Positions 42,642 to 45,365 of a stretch of 45,365 bases of DNA are shown here, piece after piece. Made by a program: the position numbers and the translations under genes. Source of the DNA: Opitutus sp. (GTDB taxonomy: Bacteria; Verrucomicrobiota; Verrucomicrobiia; Opitutales; Opitutaceae). The stretch's first letter is position 1. Every line of letters begins with the position of its first letter. The stretch is taken from contig PNJQ01000024.1 in assembly GCA_013821985.1 (NCBI GenBank), positions 1-45,365 on the forward strand, given 5' to 3'. The notes under the pieces are model-generated. The model saw only the letters and a list, made by a program, of their open reading frames with translations. It ran no database searches and had not been told where the DNA came from.

Positions 42642-43997
42642 TTGCGCGCTAGGATCGAAAACGAATTGCTCACTCTGCAGCTCCAAGCGTCGGGGCCGCT
42701 GGGGGCGCGAGCATTGCTGCGCGCGCTCGACATCAGCCAGCCGACTTTATCGCGGCGGATTGCCGCACTGGGAGAGTCGGTCGAAACGATCGGGAACGCC
42801 CGAAGCCGACGCTACGCACTCCGGCGTAACGTGCGGCAGCAGGGACACTCCTGGCCCATCCATCGGATCCAGCCGGACGGCAGCGTCGAAAACTGGGGCC
42901 GGCTAACCGCCTTGCATGGCGGGTTCAGGTTCGTCTCAGAGCGGGCGGACTGGCTCGAACGCGAATATCCCGACCGGCTTTATCCGGGACTTCCGTTCTT
43001 CCTGCAGGACGTGGGCCCGCAAGGATATTTGGGACGCGCGATCGCGCGCGAAGCGGCGGCAGTGCTCAACGTGCCACCCGACGTGCGGAATTGGAACGAC
43101 GATGATGTGCTCAGCTATCTGCTGCTCCAGGGCAAGGACCTGGCCGGTGACCTCGTGGTCGGAGAGCGCATGCTGGAACAAGCGCTGCGCGGAGCGGCGG
43201 ATGCCCGGGTCTACAAGGAGAGTGAGCGCGAGGCCCACTACCCTGCCGCAGCGAGCGCGGCCCAGCGCGGCGAGCAAGTCGGATCCTCCGCCGGCGGCGA
43301 GCAACCCAAGTTTGTTTCCCAAGTGCGGCGCAGGAATGGAACCATCGCTCCGGTGATGGTGAAGTTCTCGGTCGCCGACGTCTCGCCCGTGCAACAGCGG
43401 TGGATGGACTTGCTGCTGTGCGAACACCTCGCCGCCGAGACGATCGCCGAAGCGGGTTTCACGGCCGTGCGCACGGCCGTGCTCGACGCCGGCGGGCGCC
43501 GATTTCTGGAGATCGAAAGATTCGACCGCGTTGCTCTCCGGGGCCGCCGGGGAATCGTCACTCTGGGCGCGCTCGAGGACGCCTTGGTCGATGCGATGTC
43601 CGCCCACTGGACGGAAGCGGCGCAATTGCTGGAACGAGCAGAGTGGATCGAGAGAGGGACCGCGCGTGAATTGCGCTGGCTGGGGTGCTTCGGCGATCTC
43701 ATTGCGAACAACGACATGCACCGGAGCAATGCGAGCTTCTGGTTGGACGATCCGCCGTTTCGTCTCACGCCCGCTTACGACATGCTGCCAATGCTGTTCG
43801 CTCCGGGATCCCAAGGCGAAATCACAGAACGGGAATTTCGTCCGCGCCCTCCGTTGCCGACCGTGGCAGACGTCTGGCCCTCGGCAGCCGCGGCCGCGGA
43901 CCGGTTTTGGCAGCGGGTGCAGGAAGACGCGCGGCTCTCCGACTCGTTCCGTGCTCTCGCCCGGCGATGCCAAGGAGAGCTGGCGCGCTGGCGCTAA
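42642..43997 (+). CDS. HipA-family kinase-like toxin, YjjJ type with built-in HTH
   Basis: This 451-residue protein belongs to the HipA Ser/Thr kinase-like superfamily. The N-terminus (about 8-60) holds a winged-helix-like motif (LLRALDISQPTLSRRIAAL), as in stand-alone YjjJ-type members. Family motifs: SSAGGEQPKF (215-224), catalytic D358 and N363 in ANNDMHRSNASF, and metal-binding D380 in TPAYDMLPM. No hipB-like antitoxin gene is adjacent. The start is uncertain: TTG at 42642 or TTG at 42666, with no ATG close by. Family knowledge: HipA phosphorylates glutamyl-tRNA synthetase and causes dormancy; YjjJ is less well studied. It marks the change from the catabolic locus to a toxin-rich accessory stretch. 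Confidence 0.88.
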   Translation: MRARIENELLTLQLQASGPLGARALLRALDISQPTLSRRIAALGESVETIGNARSRRYALRRNVRQQGHSWPIHRIQPDGSVENWGRLTALHGGFRFVSERADWLEREYPDRLYPGLPFFLQDVGPQGYLGRAIAREAAAVLNVPPDVRNWNDDDVLSYLLLQGKDLAGDLVVGERMLEQALRGAADARVYKESEREAHYPAAASAAQRGEQVGSSAGGEQPKFVSQVRRRNGTIAPVMVKFSVADVSPVQQRWMDLLLCEHLAAETIAEAGFTAVRTAVLDAGGRRFLEIERFDRVALRGRRGIVTLGALEDALVDAMSAHWTEAAQLLERAEWIERGTARELRWLGCFGDLIANNDMHRSNASFWLDDPPFRLTPAYDMLPMLFAPGSQGEITEREFRPRPPLPTVADVWPSAAAAADRFWQRVQEDARLSDSFRALARRCQGELARWR

Positions 43998-44082
43998 GCG
44001 CCGGGGGATTGAGTAGCTGTGTCCGTCAAGTTCGGCAAAATCGGCTCGGCGTGAGCAGCGAGGGGGAGAGACCCACTCCCCG

Positions 44083-44262
44083 TCAGGATTCGAGTCGTTG
44101 GATGAACTCAGCCTTGGAGACGTCGGGGTCGAGTTGGCGAGCTTCGAAAACGACCGCCTCGATCGTCCGTCCGTCGCGCCGGAGGTCCCTTTTGCTGGAG
44201 TTTTCGCCGGAGGCATCACCATGGAAGGACGCAAACGAAAACCGTGGCGTCGGCCGATGCAA
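44083..44262 (-). CDS. Possible short gene or gene remnant, unknown
   Basis: In the 303-bp gap between the HipA-like gene and vapB, one minus-strand frame stays open and ends with a coding-like stretch (GRTIEAVVFEARQLDPDVSK, then a tail ending RLES) and a TGA at 44083-44085. Codon choice resembles the neighbouring genes. No good start codon was found; TTG at 44262 gives 59 residues, and the frame stays open further upstream into the vapB promoter. I do not recognise it. It may be the tail of a decayed gene. Confidence 0.25.
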   Translation of the reverse strand: MHRPTPRFSFASFHGDASGENSSKRDLRRDGRTIEAVVFEARQLDPDVSKAEFIQRLES

Positions 44263-44263
44263 G

Positions 44264-44297
44264 TTGACGAAGACCCTTGCGTCTATACAGTCTAGAC
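44264..44297 (+). promoter_or_regulatory. vapBC promoter with overlapping palindromic operator
   Basis: TTGACG (44264-44269) and TACAGT (44286-44291) are separated by 16 bp and resemble -35 and -10 elements. The inverted repeat GTCTA-N7-TAGAC (44281-44297) covers the -10 and ends 3 bp before the vapB ATG, a good position for autoregulation by the VapBC complex. Confidence 0.5.
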
Positions 44298-44300
44298 ACC

Positions 44301-44537
44301 ATGCCCTCCACCGCGAAACTCTTCCAAAACGGGAGCTCTCAGGCCGTGCGACTGCCCCGAGCCTTCCGGTTGCCGGGCAAGGAGGCGATGATTTGGCGGG
44401 AGGGCGACCGCATTATCCTCGAACCTCTCGTGCGCACCAAATGGCCGGCGGATTTTTTTCGGAAAATCCGGATCGGTGACGCGAAATTCGGGCGCCCCCC
44501 GCAGGGCGAATTGCCGCCCGCGGTGGACCTTTCCTGA
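44301..44537 (+). CDS. vapB: VapB-type antitoxin (AbrB/MazE-like)
   Basis: This 78-residue protein has an N-terminal swapped-hairpin DNA-binding domain (TAKLFQNGSSQAVRLPRAFR, continuing with EAMIWREGDRIILEP) and a C-terminal tail (FFRKIRIGDAKFGRPP) that would wrap the toxin. The ATG at 44301 was chosen over an upstream in-frame ATG at 44277 because it matches the usual family start and leaves the operator intact. Its stop is directly followed by the vapC start (TGAATG). It neutralises VapC and represses its own promoter. Confidence 0.92.
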   Translation: MPSTAKLFQNGSSQAVRLPRAFRLPGKEAMIWREGDRIILEPLVRTKWPADFFRKIRIGDAKFGRPPQGELPPAVDLS

Positions 44538-44948
44538 ATGCGCCTGCTCCTCGATATTAACACCTGCGTGGATGCGCTGAAGGGGCACCCCTTGGTCATT
44601 GCGCAGATGGCGGCCGTAAGCCCGGCCGATTGCGCCATGTCGGCGGTGACTGCTTTTGAGCTGCTCAACGGCGTGGCGAGGAGCGCCCAGCCCGAACGCG
44701 AAGGCAAAAAGGTCGATAAATTCCTGTCGGTCGTGGCCGTGCTGCCGTGGGATCGGGCGGCGGCTCTCCAGGCCGCGCAGGTGCGATTTCAGTTGGAACG
44801 AACCGGACAGAAAATCGGGCCCTGCGATCTGCTGATTGCCGGACAGGCTTTGGCCGAGAGGGCCACGTTGGTGACCAACAAGACCCGGGAGTTTGCGCGC
44901 GTGGAAGGTTTGGCACTGCAGGATTGGCGGACCCGGCGGAGCGAATAG
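44538..44948 (+). CDS. vapC: VapC-type toxin (PIN-domain ribonuclease)
   Basis: This 136-residue PIN-domain protein has the acidic metal ligands D6 (LLLDINTC), E41 (AFELLNG) and D97 (GPCDLLIAGQA), plus the T-x-K-x-x-E-F segment (VTNKTREFARVEGL). The last position usually holds N or D; here N114 serves. Family knowledge: VapC toxins cut tRNA or rRNA when the antitoxin is degraded. It is directly adjacent to vapB with zero spacing. A genome-stabilising or phage-response role is typical. Confidence 0.93.
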   Translation: MRLLLDINTCVDALKGHPLVIAQMAAVSPADCAMSAVTAFELLNGVARSAQPEREGKKVDKFLSVVAVLPWDRAAALQAAQVRFQLERTGQKIGPCDLLIAGQALAERATLVTNKTREFARVEGLALQDWRTRRSE

Positions 44949-45365
44949 CGCCGCGTTCGGCGGGTGGCCTTTGAAGTTCGATCCGGAAGTTCGTTTCGCT
45001 CCGCGGGCCGACGGCGCCGCCGCCAGCAACCGTTAGCCGCGGATGAGTTTGCAACGGACGTTGGCGGTAGTCGGACCGGCGGCGTTAAGGCCCAAGGGTC
45101 GCATTCCAGCGCCAGCGGCGCACGACTGCACTCCCCTCATATGAAACGACGATTACGCCTCCCCGCAGCGTTGCCGCAGAAGTCGATGCTGCGGGACGAA
45201 TCAGAATTGATGTAACCCGAGGGAAACGGGCGTGGTCCCTTTCGGGCGCCAGTGGGGAAACTCAATCGTCGTTGACGAGCCAGTAGCTTCCCCATTCTCC
45301 CCGCCCCCTCGCCACGGCCGCTTTTTCCCTCTGAAAAACGCCGCATCTGCCCGACTGCGCCCGCG
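44949..45365. other. 417-bp terminal region with hairpins, no clear gene
   Basis: No convincing gene is seen on either strand. Two structured elements occur: CCCGCAGC (45162-45169) pairing perfectly with GCTGCGGG (45188-45195), and an imperfect hairpin between 45216 and 45246 (CCCGAGGGA with TCCC-TT-TCGGG). A minus-strand frame at 45137-45346 is low-complexity and unsupported. Confidence 0.4.

Noticed and set aside
42936-44234. A 432-codon minus-strand frame across the HipA-like gene
   Set aside because: It is a shadow of the HipA-like gene; only its first part lies in non-coding DNA, in a different frame from the coding-like remnant reported at 44083-44262.
45020-45090. Integron attC-like sequence (GTTAGCC and CAACGG repeats) after vapBC
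   Set aside because: Core sites do not fit RYYYAAC/GTTRRRY and no paired arms could be drawn.
1-45365. tRNA, rRNA, CRISPR arrays, insertion sequences or prophage genes
   Set aside because: No cloverleaf, repeat-spacer pattern, transposase or phage protein was recognised by reading; a covariance-model or repeat search would be decisive.

Overview
The window looks like a chromosomal segment of a GC-rich Verrucomicrobiota bacterium, most likely Opitutaceae. The evidence is indirect. There is a TonB-dependent receptor with no SusD partner, a LacI-type regulator, Na+/solute symporters, GxGYxYP-domain proteins, and several Tat/Sec-exported carbohydrate-active enzymes with dense ATGA/GTGA overlaps. 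No rRNA, tRNA or CRISPR was seen, so the taxonomic call is inference.

Layout. (1) 1-13284, minus strand: one long operon read from 13284 downwards. It encodes a GH78-type rhamnosidase-like enzyme, a PmoA-family (DUF6807) protein, a class-V PLP enzyme with an export-like N-terminus, an Asp-box (BNR) beta-propeller, a large secreted protein of unknown family, a GH127 beta-L-arabinofuranosidase-like enzyme, an M28 peptidase, an SSS symporter and the start of an S51 (peptidase E-like) protein. (2) 13285-13578: a divergent control region with a near-perfect palindrome. (3) 13579-29743, plus strand: a lacI-type regulator, then a TonB-dependent receptor with an N-terminal leucine zipper and a strong terminator. 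Next come a small lipocalin-like secreted protein, a GxGYxYP protein, an S9 peptidase, a ROK kinase-like protein, a heparinase II/III-like lyase, a second SSS symporter, an isochorismatase-like hydrolase and a DegT-type aminotransferase. (4) 29740-31262, minus strand: two overlapping amidohydrolase-superfamily genes, one with an intact and one with an eroded metal site. (5) 31363-42329, plus strand: an NAD-dependent epimerase-like protein, a DapA-superfamily lyase, an M20 peptidase, a secreted protein of unknown family, a GH42-like glycosidase, a second copy of the lipocalin-like/GxGYxYP pair, a creatininase-family hydrolase and an aldo/keto reductase. (6) 42642-44948: a stability/defence segment with a YjjJ-type HipA-like kinase and a VapBC toxin-antitoxin pair. 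The flanking non-coding DNA is described separately.

How the genes may work together (inference). Outer-membrane uptake (TonB receptor), extracytoplasmic glycan cleavage (GH78, GH127, heparinase-like, GH42-like, two GxGYxYP proteins), peptide cleavage (S9, M28, M20, S51) and two Na+ symporters sit around one LacI regulator. Rhamnosidase and beta-arabinofuranosidase genes beside several peptidases suggest a plant-type glycoprotein or complex pectin-like substrate. The cytoplasmic set (epimerase/dehydrogenase, amidohydrolases, DapA-type lyase, aldo/keto reductase, creatininase-like, ROK) could form an oxidative sugar or sugar-acid pathway. The most unusual elements are the duplicated lipocalin-like/GxGYxYP module, the leucine zipper on the receptor, the amidohydrolase/pseudo-amidohydrolase pair, two secreted proteins of unrecognised family, and the structured intergenic region at 40487-40638.
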